From: an uncultured Spirochaetaceae bacterium
Lineage (GTDB): Bacteria; Spirochaetota; Spirochaetia; Treponematales; Treponemataceae
DNA length: 64,000 nt
NCBI GenBank assembly: GCA_902802305.1
Contig: CADCLG010000023.1
Location: forward strand, 1 to 64,000
Reading direction: 5' to 3'
Shown here: positions 1 through 7,934 of the stretch, piece by piece
How the letters are laid out: each line of letters opens with the position of its first letter
How positions within the stretch are numbered: the stretch's first letter is position 1
Notes under the pieces: model-generated
Seen by the model: only the letters and a program-made list of their open reading frames with translations
Database searches by the model: none
Told to the model about the DNA's origin: nothing
Made by a program: the position numbers and the translations under genes

Positions 1-173
1 CGACTGGTACGCTTCCGCTTTCCATTTTGTCCTCCAAAACTGTCACCTTTTTGGCACCAGTCGATTTTAAATGTGTTACTTTTTGGGGGTGCAGATCACT
101 GCTTACGCAACGGCTTCGCCGCCCCTACAATCCCTAACGCTGTAAGCTCGCAGGTGAGCCTATTGAGGTCTTT

Positions 174-440
174 ATGGAAGAATTGTTAAACTTATTAACA
201 GATGGACGTTCTCGAACAATCGAAATGCTTGCAAATGAATTAGGAACAACTAACGAAGATATTTTGCGAAAAATAGATTTTCTGGAACAATCAAAAATCA
301 TCCGCCGTGTGGCAACCTCGTATTCAAAAAAATGCAGCGGTTGTTCTCATGGAGGTAATTGTAATTCACAAGCCTGTGCCGCCTGTATGCCAAAGGGTGG
401 CTTTAAAAACATGGGCGTAATGTGGGAAGTTATAAAATAA
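174..440 (+). CDS. FeoC-like winged-helix protein with cysteine cluster
   Basis: An 88-residue protein with an N-terminal winged-helix-like half (residues 1-50, LLTDGRSRTIEMLANELG) and a cysteine-rich second half, CSGCSHGGNCNSQACAAC, of the kind that binds an Fe-S cluster in FeoC proteins. FeoC proteins accompany the ferrous iron permease FeoB, as small regulators or stability factors. The gene is close to the window edge, so a feoB upstream cannot be checked. The ATG is preceded by GAGG. The next gene encodes another metal-binding protein. The family assignment rests on architecture and Cys spacing only. Confidence 0.72.
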   Translation: MEELLNLLTDGRSRTIEMLANELGTTNEDILRKIDFLEQSKIIRRVATSYSKKCSGCSHGGNCNSQACAACMPKGGFKNMGVMWEVIK

Positions 441-442
441 AC

Positions 443-470
443 TGTCATCCCGAACTAGTTTCGGGATCTC
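443..470. repeat. Dispersed palindromic repeat (TGTCATCCCGAA type)
   Basis: Perfect 8-bp stem ATCCCGAA (447-454) / TTCGGGAT (460-467) with a CTAGT loop, framed by TGTC and CTC. Related sequences lie at 12738-12765, 13938-13993 and 27642-27740, so this is a dispersed element. It sits between the FeoC-like and HMA genes and has no T-run to make it a normal terminator. Confidence 0.7.
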
Positions 471-485
471 AATTCAGGAGTTTTT

Positions 486-851
486 ATGGGAACAACAATA
501 ATCATTCTTGTTTTAATTTTAATAATTATTTGTGCAATTTTAAGCATTAGAAAGCGGATTAAATATGGTTCTGCCTGCTGTGGCACCCATGATGCCACTC
601 CAAAAAAATGCAAAGTCAGCGACAAAAATAAAGCCCATTACCCATACGCTTACACACTCACAGTAGACGGCATGCACTGTTCGAACTGCGCACGTCGTGT
701 AGAAAATGCCCTCAACTCAAAAGAAGGAGTCTGGGCTACCGTCAAACTTGAATCAAAATCAGTTTTGGTGCGCTCAAAAAATCCGCTAGAAGAGGCTGAA
801 TTATCTAAAGTCATCAACGAGGCAGGTTATACCGTGATTTCGCAATCTTAG
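486..851 (+). CDS. Membrane-anchored heavy-metal-associated (HMA) domain protein
   Basis: 121 residues. One N-terminal hydrophobic segment (residues 3-20) is followed by a short Cys-containing linker (SACCGTHDATPKKC) and an HMA domain at about residues 55-121. The metal-binding loop GMHCSNC is intact, so the domain should bind a soft metal such as Cu(I), like CopZ or the N-terminal domains of P-type ATPases. Anchoring a lone HMA domain to the membrane suggests delivery of metal to or from a membrane partner. It follows the FeoC-like gene in the same orientation. The gene has a good AGGAG site. Its 3' end overlaps the convergent toxin gene by 4 bp. Confidence 0.8.
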   Translation: MGTTIIILVLILIIICAILSIRKRIKYGSACCGTHDATPKKCKVSDKNKAHYPYAYTLTVDGMHCSNCARRVENALNSKEGVWATVKLESKSVLVRSKNPLEEAELSKVINEAGYTVISQS

Positions 852-1186
852 TTTTCCAGAACCCAAGAGATTTCTTCGTATATTTCATTTAATAAATCTG
901 ATGATATTTTTGAGTTCTTTTCTAACAATGCCTGTTTATCTACAGTTGTAATTTGAGCACATAAGGCTACAGAATCTTTTGGAAGTTTTGATTCAGATTT
1001 ATTGAGAAAGACATTTCCCTGGTAGTCAGCCAATCTACAGTTTGTAGTTATTGGAATTACAATTGTAGAATTATAATTGCTATTATTCAGTTCATTATTT
1101 TGTACAATAATTCCGGGTCTTACAAATGCGGGGGTACTACCTCGAGGTTCTTGAAAATCTACCCACCAGATTTCACCATTCATCAT
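848..1186 (-). CDS. MazF/PemK-family endoribonuclease toxin
   Basis: 112 residues with the MazF/PemK fold signature: GEIWWVDF at the N-terminus, RPGIIVQNNELN with the conserved Arg-Pro-Gly, the strand TIVIPIT, and SVALCAQITTVDK before the C-terminal helix. Family members cleave mRNA and are neutralised by a co-expressed antitoxin. The gene overlaps the upstream HTH gene by 14 nt, the usual antitoxin-then-toxin order, so translation is probably coupled. Two adjacent ATG codons are possible starts. Function in this organism is inferred. Confidence 0.85.
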   Translation of the reverse strand: MMNGEIWWVDFQEPRGSTPAFVRPGIIVQNNELNNSNYNSTIVIPITTNCRLADYQGNVFLNKSESKLPKDSVALCAQITTVDKQALLEKNSKISSDLLNEIYEEISWVLEN

Positions 1187-1727
1187 CTTTCAAAATCTCC
1201 CTTATGGTAGCAAGACTGCTTTCTCGTATTTTTTGTAATTCTTCGCTATTCAAATATTGATTATAAGTTGAATCTGGAATCTTCTTCATCTTCTTTGTTT
1301 TGATAGTAGGAGTTTCTGGTAGACAAGCTTGCTTTTCAATAATAGAGGCGAGTCTGGACATTAAAGAAATCTGTTCATTAAATTGTAACAACGGCAAGAG
1401 TCTGATTAATTCTGCTAACAATGTTTTTGAATTTATTTTTTCTTTTGATTTGCCATAAGGAACAGCAGGTAAAGCTAGACTCATATAGGTGGATGATTCC
1501 GAACTATATGAATATTCCCCCATATCATCATTCTTTTTTAGATTATCTAAAAACAAATCAGCTGAAACCTTATACAATTCACATAATTTTTTTATGTTTT
1601 TAAGAGAAGGTTCTGCTGTACCGTTTTCGTATTTGTTATACATCTGCCTTGATATTTCAAGATATTCAGCTACGGCACTTTGAGAATAATTATTTTTGCT
1701 TCGTAATGAACGAAGAAGATCTTTCAT
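1173..1727 (-). CDS. XRE-family HTH protein, probable antitoxin of the MazF-type toxin
   Basis: 184 residues. The N-terminal HTH_3/XRE domain (about residues 5-60, YSQSAVAEYLEISRQMYNKYENG) binds DNA in the family. A middle helical region and a C-terminal tail (YNQYLNSEELQKIRESSLATI) follow. MazE-type antitoxins usually pair an AbrB-like DNA-binding domain with such a tail; here the DNA-binding part is XRE-like. The gene is directly upstream of and overlaps the toxin. I infer that the protein represses the operon and neutralises the toxin through its C-terminal tail. The antitoxin role comes from gene context and is not proven by sequence. Confidence 0.75.
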   Translation of the reverse strand: MKDLLRSLRSKNNYSQSAVAEYLEISRQMYNKYENGTAEPSLKNIKKLCELYKVSADLFLDNLKKNDDMGEYSYSSESSTYMSLALPAVPYGKSKEKINSKTLLAELIRLLPLLQFNEQISLMSRLASIIEKQACLPETPTIKTKKMKKIPDSTYNQYLNSEELQKIRESSLATIREILKDDEW

Positions 1728-1733
1728 GCTTTT

Positions 1734-1762
1734 AGTGTAAAATATAAGTGTTTTTGTGTCAA
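1734..1762 (-). promoter_or_regulatory. Promoter of the toxin-antitoxin operon
   Basis: Read on the minus strand: -35 TTGACA (1762-1757), 17-nt spacer, -10 TACACT (1739-1734), just upstream of the HTH antitoxin start at 1727. Such close spacing implies a very short or nearly leaderless 5' UTR. Confidence 0.55.
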
Positions 1763-1856
1763 TGAAAAATTGATATAAAATGTATATAATAAGTTGACGA
1801 TGTATAAGAAAAGTTTAACTATGGTTATTTTGGGGAGGGAAGTCAAACAAAGAAAT

Positions 1857-2120
1857 CTAATTTTTTTCAATAACGGCAAGTATTTCACTTTTCAGTTTGT
1901 TGTACTTATATAAATAAACTGCCTCTTTATTTGTAACCAAATATTCAACTGTTGTATTCAAAGCTTCAGCTATTTTTACGGCTTGGCTCGCTCTGGGGTC
2001 TGTGTTTGCTTTTCTCATACTAGAAACTGTTGTTTCTGAAACCCCCATTTTAGAGGCAATCCAGCGATATGTTGTATTTTGTTCTCGTCTTAAAAGTTCA
2101 ACATTTTCCCAAAAGCTCAT
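1857..2120 (-). CDS. Small XRE-family HTH regulator
   Basis: 87 residues with one XRE helix-turn-helix (about residues 15-65): TTYRWIASKMGVSETTVSSM followed by the recognition-helix flank and TVEYLVTNKEAV. Single-domain regulators like this repress phage, mobile or toxin-antitoxin promoters. It points the same way as the upstream-lying toxin-antitoxin pair but is 130 bp away and has its own AT-rich promoter region (2121-2200). No partner or target is evident in the window. Confidence 0.75.
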   Translation of the reverse strand: MSFWENVELLRREQNTTYRWIASKMGVSETTVSSMRKANTDPRASQAVKIAEALNTTVEYLVTNKEAVYLYKYNKLKSEILAVIEKN

Positions 2121-2329
2121 ATAAATAGTATATAGAAGTAAAATCTTTAATTCCGTAGTTTTTATATTGAAAAATATGAATATAAGTATTAAAATTAATT
2201 AATACTACGAAATTTAGTAGTTATAATTGCAAAAAAAATTTTATTTGTTTGAAGACAGGTAATTTTTGAAGGGTCGTTACCCCAATCCAACATCATTTAA
2301 AATGATTCTCAAAGAATCAAGGAAGTATT

Positions 2330-3730
2330 ATGTTTATTTTCAAAAAAACATTACTAACTGGTATTGCCCTATTCACTGCATTACAGATGGGGTATTCTCA
2401 AATTTCTATCGGTGGATTATCTGTAGATAATTCAGAAAACAGCAATGAAATCATTACAACAGCCTATGGTGATTTTACGTTGAAAAACGGAACAAAGGCG
2501 GAATATTATGATTCAGGTGCTGTAAAATCTTTTTGTTTTGATGGAATTGCGACAATTACAGTTGAAGAAATCGGAGAAATCAAAATCTGCTCAGAATATC
2601 AGTCCATGGGTAGTCTCAAGACCGTACCGATTGTCTTTTATGAAAATGGAAAACTCAAGTACACAAAATTATCAAACAAAATGCCGGACGGAAGTCTTAA
2701 TCTTAAAATAAGATTGAAGAAATATAACAATGAAGTTATTGCTGCAACAGAAGCTTCTGCTCTTGAATTCTATGAAAACGGAAACTTAAAATCCTTTACT
2801 GTAACCGGATGACAAAGTCTTTCATATCTGCAGAATATTCCTCCTGCCACAAAAGAAAAGAGACAATTTAAAGGAATCACGCCAATTGAATTTTATGAGG
2901 ATGGAAGCCTTAAATCTTTTACGCCAGCTGTAAAAACAAACTTCCAGAATGCACTAAACCTTGAACTTCAACGGGAACAGATTACGCTTGCAAAAAACTC
3001 TGCAATGCTCATTTCTTTTTATCCTGTGAATAATTCTTTATTGAAGCTTGGTGCAAATCTTACTGTTTCCCTTGTAAATAATATGCCTGTAGTTCTTTCA
3101 GATGACGGAAGGAATATTAAAGAGATTTCATGGAAATATGATACTACCTTTGGTCTTTCAAACGTTGATTTTTATGCTACAAAAGAAAATCCGTATATGA
3201 ATACCGTTTATTTCAATGATAAAGGAGCGATAGTCCGAGTTAAAGGAATCGAGACACAATCAAAATCTTATCTAGATCAGGGAAAAATGATTACGCAGAC
3301 ATTTCCTGCAAAAATTGAAGATAAACTTTCTTTTGTTGAAGAACTGATTCTCAATGATGATAGTTCCCTTAAGTGTGCGGTATTCGGCAGTGTTACACCT
3401 TTTGAAATATCTTCGAAAGCCGTTGAAGAAAAAGGTATCGGTAAAGGTGTCGAAAAAATGACAGCTGTACGAATGTACTTCAGTAAAGATGGAAAAAGAA
3501 CGGCAGCTCTTGGATATCATATAAGGGATTTCGGAACGTCATTCAATGCGAAATCTGTCAATTTTATAAAACCATGTCTTATCAAGTTTGAAAACAATGC
3601 AGTTTCTTCAATAACTTATGTAGAAGGAACAATAAATTCTGATAATGAAATTATTTTTAATAAGACAGGAAAACCAGAATCATTTTCATTCCATGACAAG
3701 GATAATAAGATAACTGAAAAAAAACTTTAG
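2330..3730 (+). pseudogene. Secreted YwqK/MORN-like repeat protein interrupted by an in-frame TGA
   Basis: One reading frame runs from the ATG at 2330 (AAGGAAG ribosome site) to 3730, broken only by TGA at 2810-2812 (codon 161). An N-terminal signal peptide (about residues 1-24, ending near GYSQ) is followed by short repeats of the type EFYENGNLKSF. Copies lie on both sides of the stop (VFYENGKLKYT, EFYENGNLKSF before it; EFYEDGSLKSF after it), so both parts are one original protein of about 466 residues. Such repeats occur in YwqK-like and MORN-like proteins. A TGG-to-TGA change would explain the stop; sequencing error or read-through are alternatives. Function unknown. Confidence 0.75.
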
Positions 3731-3746
3731 AGGAAAGGAGAATATT

Positions 3747-4595
3747 ATGAAAAAAATTATCATTACTTTATTTGCTTTAATAGGCATATTTACACTGATT
3801 GGCTGCGGTCAGCAGAATGGACAAAACGAAACTGAAGAAGAGAATAACAATAGTGAAGTTTTTTACGGAGCATTGTATGATAACGATGGAAGACATAGGT
3901 TTGATACAATTACTTTTAAAGAAGATGGCAGTTTCACATATCATATAAAATCAATAGCTATGAATAGAGTAAAAATCTCAACAGCTCGTCAAGGTAATGA
4001 TTGGCATAACTTAGAACTTGATGAAGATAGATTATGGGGGACTTATACAGGGGATGCTTCTAAAAATTGTACACTGACTCTCACTTTTAAAAGATGTTTA
4101 GATAAAAACGACGAACTTATAAATTATCCGTATGATGATGCAATACAAACACTTCAAATAACAGACAATAAATTTGTATTATGGGATACAGAATTTAATT
4201 ACTTTGAAGATTATAAGACAAATCCAGTTTATGAACATACAGATGACAATTCTCTTGAACGCAAAACATTCAAACCGAATGGAATTATTGTTTTAGAATA
4301 CTTTAAAAATGGGGAAAAACAATTTGAGGGCATTGCATATTACACCGGAAACGCTTCAAAGAATGGTATTCTCAAAGTTTTTGAGAATGATGAAACACTT
4401 GATGATAACGAACTTCAAGAATATATAAATATGGACAATGAAACATATAATAATACTTGTTTTTATACCGATATTGATGGCGTTCAAAAATGTAGAATAA
4501 GAGAATCCAGTATTTTCGAATTATTAATTAAAGATAATGTTATGGTTACTGGAGATGATATTAATTTTGAATATCCTTATTTCAGAATAAAATAA
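3747..4595 (+). CDS. Predicted lipoprotein, function unknown
   Basis: 282 residues with a type II signal peptide: MKKIIITLFALIGIFTLIGC, with Cys20 as the lipid-attachment site. The mature part is acidic and rich in Asn, Asp and Tyr, with two similar halves: FYGALYDNDGRHRFDTITFKEDG and TYTGDASKNCTLTLTF early on, and a related YYTGNASKNGILKVFEND later. That suggests an internal duplication of a beta-rich domain. It is 17 bp downstream of the stop-interrupted repeat gene with a strong AGGAAAGGAG site, so the two may be co-transcribed. I recognise no family. Confidence 0.75.
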   Translation: MKKIIITLFALIGIFTLIGCGQQNGQNETEEENNNSEVFYGALYDNDGRHRFDTITFKEDGSFTYHIKSIAMNRVKISTARQGNDWHNLELDEDRLWGTYTGDASKNCTLTLTFKRCLDKNDELINYPYDDAIQTLQITDNKFVLWDTEFNYFEDYKTNPVYEHTDDNSLERKTFKPNGIIVLEYFKNGEKQFEGIAYYTGNASKNGILKVFENDETLDDNELQEYINMDNETYNNTCFYTDIDGVQKCRIRESSIFELLIKDNVMVTGDDINFEYPYFRIK

Positions 4596-4619
4596 GTAAC
4601 AAGAGCTTGTATGATAGAG

Positions 4620-4655
4620 AGCCAGGAGCGAAACGTTTCGCTCCTGGCTTTTTGA
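4620..4655 (+). terminator. Rho-independent terminator with perfect 30-bp palindrome
   Basis: AGCCAGGAGCGAAAC (4620-4634) is followed directly by its exact complement GTTTCGCTCCTGGCT (4635-4649) and a short T-run. It lies 25 bp after the lipoprotein stop codon. The palindrome interrupts a conserved-looking minus-strand reading frame. Confidence 0.8.
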
Positions 4656-5170
4656 CTGTTTCGCATCTATAGTAATAGGATTAGGTTCAATTGTTCCATC
4701 ATAAGTACAGAGACAATTTCGTGTTTGGCACACAACAAAATATTCATACTTGATATTTTCTGTTGCACCGTTGCGATTCCGTTTTACAGTTACAATTATT
4801 TTTTCCTCTTATCCCCAATAAAATCCATATTTTCCTACAGAATAATTATTCTTTGCATTTCTGTAGGAATAATTTTTCTCAATTTTCCTACAAAACCAGT
4901 TTTCTTAATGATTCTGTAGGAAAAAATCCCCAGAACATACAAAATTGGTAGATTTATCAAAGAAATCCTCTGTTTTTTTCCTACAGAACATTAAAAATAT
5001 TTAATTTTGTATAAAAAACGCAGTTCAATTTTCCCGACAATCAGTTATCAAAGCCCACAAAAAAATCCACGCCACCAAAAAATCTCTCCCTCACGACCTC
5101 CACGCTCCTGTACACGCACAATTTCCCCCATAAAATTTCCCCCAGTTTATACATTCATCAACTAAAAACA
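4656..5170. other. Non-coding stretch with hairpin repeats and a possible gene remnant
   Basis: No convincing complete gene. 4670-4800 on the minus strand contains an open frame with protein-like composition (NRNGATENIKYEYFVV, then CQTRNCLCTYDGTIEPNPI), without a good start and cut off at the terminator palindrome; it may be a remnant. 4831-4988 holds five copies of the TTTCCTACAGAA motif in alternating orientation. 5040-5160 shows nothing I can name. Confidence 0.5.
4831..4988. repeat. Alternating TTTCCTACAGAA / TTCTGTAGGAA hairpin repeats
   Basis: Copies at 4831-4842 (+), 4858-4869 (-), 4884-4893 (+, degenerate), 4912-4922 (-) and 4977-4988 (+). The first and second form a 12-bp stem, the third and fourth a second hairpin, and the fifth is an unpaired half. 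The first four are evenly spaced by about 27 bp. Confidence 0.7.
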
Positions 5171-6169
5171 TTATTTCCGCCAGTCTTTTGGAAGAAGTCC
5201 TTCATTCTTCTTAAAGACTTCAGAAAACTTACTGGCATTTGTATATCCGCAACGGCCGGCAATTTCTGTTATTGAAAGTTCTGTTGAAACCATCAGATTT
5301 TTGGCCAGCTGAAGCCGGGCTTTGGTACGATATTCATTTATAGTGAGTCCATACATTTCCTTAAAAACCTTTTGAAGGGTAGTGCGGTTTAAGTTTACTT
5401 TACTTGCCAGCTCCTCAATAGAAATCTCCTTTTCCAGATTCAAGTTAATAAGCCGCCGAACATTCTGCACCTTACGCCCCGTAGTTCCGCTAAAATATAA
5501 ATCAGAACTGTCACTTTTAATTCGAATATCACATCTGTCATTGTCTTTGAATTTTTTTATTAAAAGAACAATTGCATGAATTACAGCAAGCTTCACCGTA
5601 TGCTTGGAATAAGCAGAAGGCAACCTGATAGTTTCCAAAAAAAGCTTTTCCAGAAGATCTCCACAAGGGAAAGCTATTGCACTGTCACTTTTCCTAATGT
5701 CATTAAAAAAATTAGATTTGTTAAAATCCTCGGTTTCAAGATAATTATTCAGAAAAGAAATAACATCATCAGTAAAAAGAATAAGGCTTATACAGTTCAT
5801 TCCGCTTTTACCCAGCATTGCCTTTTTTACCGCAGACTTACAATTAAAAATCATAACATCGCCTTTTTCTCCACTGGCAAACTGTCTGTTCTGCAGTTCA
5901 AATTCCCCGTGCCCATCAACAATGTACATAATTTCAAGACCGTCAACTTCTTTTTTTTCTGCCTGATAGTTAGGGCTGTAGCTTTCGAGTTCTGAATAAA
6001 CGAGTTCAATACCTTTTGCAATATGGGTATGTCTCATAATACCTTCGCCAATAGGTTCATTCAGCCGGTAAATTTCTTCACTTTCTTTTCTGCTGATTAA
6101 ATCCATATAAGTCTGAAAAAGTGTTTCTGCCGGCAAAGTAAAAATTTTAGATTTGTTCTCGTCTTTCAT
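5171..6169 (-). CDS. AraC-family transcriptional regulator
   Basis: 332 residues from the chosen ATG. The N-terminal half is a cupin-like sensor domain (GLEIMYIVDGHGEFELQ). The C-terminal 100 residues hold the paired AraC helix-turn-helix motifs: SIEELASKVNLNRTTLQKVFKE followed by TEIAGRCGYTNASKFSEVFKK. An ATG four codons upstream exists, but it lies inside the ribosome site ATGGAG, so the second ATG (6169) is preferred. It sits 63 bp downstream of the MATE gene on the same strand. AraC regulators next to transporters often control them with a small effector, for example siderophores in the YbtA group. Tandem ACTCCA repeats at 7666-7698 and 17341-17373 are candidate binding sites. Confidence 0.88.
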   Translation of the reverse strand: MKDENKSKIFTLPAETLFQTYMDLISRKESEEIYRLNEPIGEGIMRHTHIAKGIELVYSELESYSPNYQAEKKEVDGLEIMYIVDGHGEFELQNRQFASGEKGDVMIFNCKSAVKKAMLGKSGMNCISLILFTDDVISFLNNYLETEDFNKSNFFNDIRKSDSAIAFPCGDLLEKLFLETIRLPSAYSKHTVKLAVIHAIVLLIKKFKDNDRCDIRIKSDSSDLYFSGTTGRKVQNVRRLINLNLEKEISIEELASKVNLNRTTLQKVFKEMYGLTINEYRTKARLQLAKNLMVSTELSITEIAGRCGYTNASKFSEVFKKNEGLLPKDWRK

Positions 6170-6183
6170 TTTTATCTCCATAT

Positions 6184-6231
6184 AGGAGGGAGGAGCTACC
6201 CTCCCAACGGGGAAGTCCCTGTAACGCCCCC
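6184..6231. repeat. GC-rich palindromic intergenic element
   Basis: GC-rich block between the MATE and AraC genes, containing GGGAGG and CCCTCCC arms and ending in GGGGAAGTCCC plus TGTAACGCCCCC. The last 23 bases match 18 of 23 positions of the GC-rich insert in the second ABC gene (20318-20342), so both may belong to one repeat family. Confidence 0.5.
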
Positions 6232-6232
6232 A

Positions 6233-7588
6233 TTAATTCTTCTTAAATCCTCGGAAAGCCTTAACTAACAATATGATTGCAATCACAAGCACAACTAAAT
6301 CTGTAATCAACTGTGCATAAAAAACGCCCTGAACTCCAAGTCCGCCAAGCTTTGGCAAAAGTACAACCAGCGGCAGGAAAAGTACAAGTTGCCTTGCAAG
6401 AGCCAGTACCGAAGCACCGCCTGCCTTACCAATTGCCTGGAAGAAGGTAATCGAAAGAATCAAAACACCATAACATATATAAGCTCCAAAAAGAACTCGC
6501 AGCATTGGAGCCCCTTCAGTAACAATTGCAGCATCAGTAATAAACATTGAAAGCATCTTTGTAGGGAAACACATAATCGGAATGTAGAAGAGCAGGGCTA
6601 CGACGGTTGCAGAAATCATAAAGGTTCTTGTAAAGGCGCTTACACGGTCAAAACGCTTTGCCCCATAGTTGGTACCGATTGCCGGCTGAAAGCCCTGACT
6701 TATTCCCCAGAGAGGAATAAAGGCAAAGGCCTGCAAACTAAGTCCTGCACCGAGAATTGTCTGCCACTGGCTTCCTCCCCATTTTGCAGCAGTGCTGTAT
6801 AAAATTGTCTGCTGAACCATAGACATAACCTGCATCAGCATTGCAGAAACTCCAACGCTCAAAACTGGCCTTACAAGTTTTCCTTCAAAGCGGATTTTGT
6901 GAATATGGACATTATCACTCTTCTTTATAAAATAGAAGAAAGACATACACATCAAAACAAATTGAGAAATGATTGTTGCAAAAGCGGCTCCAAGAACACC
7001 TCTTTCAGCACCAAGCACCTTTATAAGAATCGGATCAAGAATGATATTGAGGATGGCGCTGGTTGCCATGATAATCATGGCTTTTTTTAGTTTACCTTCG
7101 CCACGCATAATCATATTTGTTGATTGTCCAAGGTTTACAAAAAGTGAACCGCAGAAAACAACGCGAAGGTAAGGAATTGCCTGCTCAAGAACTTCACCTT
7201 CAGCTCCGGCTAGAGTCAAAAGCTGACGGGTAAAAATCAAACCAAAAAGAATAACCAGTGTCGAAAGCACTGTAACAAAGGAAATCAGGTTTCCCATTAT
7301 GCGGTCAATTGTATCCTTGTCTTGTTCACCAATCGCACGGGACAGAACAGAAGCAGAGCCCTGTCCAATTAAAGTTGCAATTCCGCTATTAATCAAAGTA
7401 AAAGGATAAGAAACCTTTACCGCAGTCATTGCAACAGGACCAACCATCTGTCCTACAAAAACGGCATCCATAAAATTATAGAGCCCAATTACAACCATAC
7501 CGAGCACAGCCGGTACACTCAGAGTGAGCATTGTCTTAAAGACATTACCGCTAACTAACATTTCACGGGTATCCTGCTTATCACTCAT
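6233..7588 (-). CDS. MATE-family multidrug/cation exporter
   Basis: 451 residues, a typical MATE length, with about 12 hydrophobic segments and the two-fold MATE organisation (GNVFKTMLTLSVPAVLGMVV at the start; VGQMVGPVAMTAVKVSYPF in the first half). The family exports organic cations, or in some cases siderophores, against H+ or Na+. A TTG four codons upstream is in frame, but it is part of the ribosome site TTGGAGG, so the ATG at 7588 is the start. The promoter carries a GTTAGT-N4-ACTAAC operator 28 bp upstream, and an AraC gene follows. That pairing suggests inducible export linked to the AraC regulator. Confidence 0.9.
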   Translation of the reverse strand: MSDKQDTREMLVSGNVFKTMLTLSVPAVLGMVVIGLYNFMDAVFVGQMVGPVAMTAVKVSYPFTLINSGIATLIGQGSASVLSRAIGEQDKDTIDRIMGNLISFVTVLSTLVILFGLIFTRQLLTLAGAEGEVLEQAIPYLRVVFCGSLFVNLGQSTNMIMRGEGKLKKAMIIMATSAILNIILDPILIKVLGAERGVLGAAFATIISQFVLMCMSFFYFIKKSDNVHIHKIRFEGKLVRPVLSVGVSAMLMQVMSMVQQTILYSTAAKWGGSQWQTILGAGLSLQAFAFIPLWGISQGFQPAIGTNYGAKRFDRVSAFTRTFMISATVVALLFYIPIMCFPTKMLSMFITDAAIVTEGAPMLRVLFGAYICYGVLILSITFFQAIGKAGGASVLALARQLVLFLPLVVLLPKLGGLGVQGVFYAQLITDLVVLVIAIILLVKAFRGFKKN

Positions 7589-7615
7589 ACTAACCTCCAA
7601 TAAACATTTTGATAT

Positions 7616-7640
7616 GTTAGTTAATACTAACTAGATTATA
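7616..7640 (-). promoter_or_regulatory. Operator GTTAGT-TAAT-ACTAAC and -10 of the MATE promoter
   Basis: GTTAGT (7616-7621), 4-bp spacer, ACTAAC (7626-7631). On the minus strand TATAAT (7640-7635) lies directly upstream, so the operator covers the probable transcription start. The same 6-4-6 geometry recurs at five other loci in this window. Confidence 0.75.
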
Positions 7641-7665
7641 ATATAAATCGCTAAAAAAAATCACT

Positions 7666-7698
7666 ACTCCAAAAGACAAAAAATACTCCAAGTTGCAA
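7666..7698. promoter_or_regulatory. Tandem ACTCCA repeats, candidate AraC-type binding site
   Basis: ACTCCAAAAGACAA (7666-7679) and ACTCCAAGTTGCAA (7685-7698) repeat with a 19-bp period. The same pair with the same period is found upstream of the ABC transporter pair at 17341-17373. It lies between the divergent MATE and mntP promoters. Confidence 0.55.
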
Positions 7699-7748
7699 TT
7701 TAAATTGACGGAATTGTATTTGATTTTCTCTTTTTTACAGATGAAATA

Positions 7749-7778
7749 TTGACCTCTTTTTATTTTCTATGGCATAAT
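7749..7778 (+). promoter_or_regulatory. Promoter of the mntP transcript
   Basis: -35 TTGACC (7749-7754), 18-nt spacer, -10 CATAAT (7773-7778). The expected start, about 7785, places the whole riboswitch in the leader. Confidence 0.5.
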
Positions 7779-7794
7779 CAAAAAACATTATCAA

Positions 7795-7934
7795 ATTACT
7801 TCCATGGGGGAGTAGCTGGCGCACCTGGACTCTCAGATGCGTTACAAGTCAACATACTGGAATCTGAATTGCCGATGGTCTGTTCGATCCTGGCTTGCCT
7901 TAAATTGCGAGACTCATGATTAAGGACTCTTACT
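7795..7934 (+). promoter_or_regulatory. yybP-ykoY manganese riboswitch upstream of mntP
   Basis: The leader contains the two hallmark segments of the yybP-ykoY family: GGGGGAGTAGCTG (from 7805) and GTCAACATACTGG (from 7850), joined by paired segments. The family binds Mn2+ and switches on manganese exporters, and the next gene is the exporter mntP. The end near 7934 is set by the start codon. The expression platform is probably the segment around 7900-7934, where GAGACTC and GGACTC sequences could pair or mask the ribosome site. I see no T-tract terminator, so translational control is more likely. Confidence 0.85.

Noticed and set aside
1..63. Inverted repeat CGACTGGT / ACCAGTCG at the window edge as an insertion-sequence end
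   Set aside because: Only 8 bp match, there is no transposase, and the left side is cut off by the window.
4831..4988. CRISPR array
   Set aside because: The repeats are only about 12 bp, alternate in orientation, and no cas gene is in the window.
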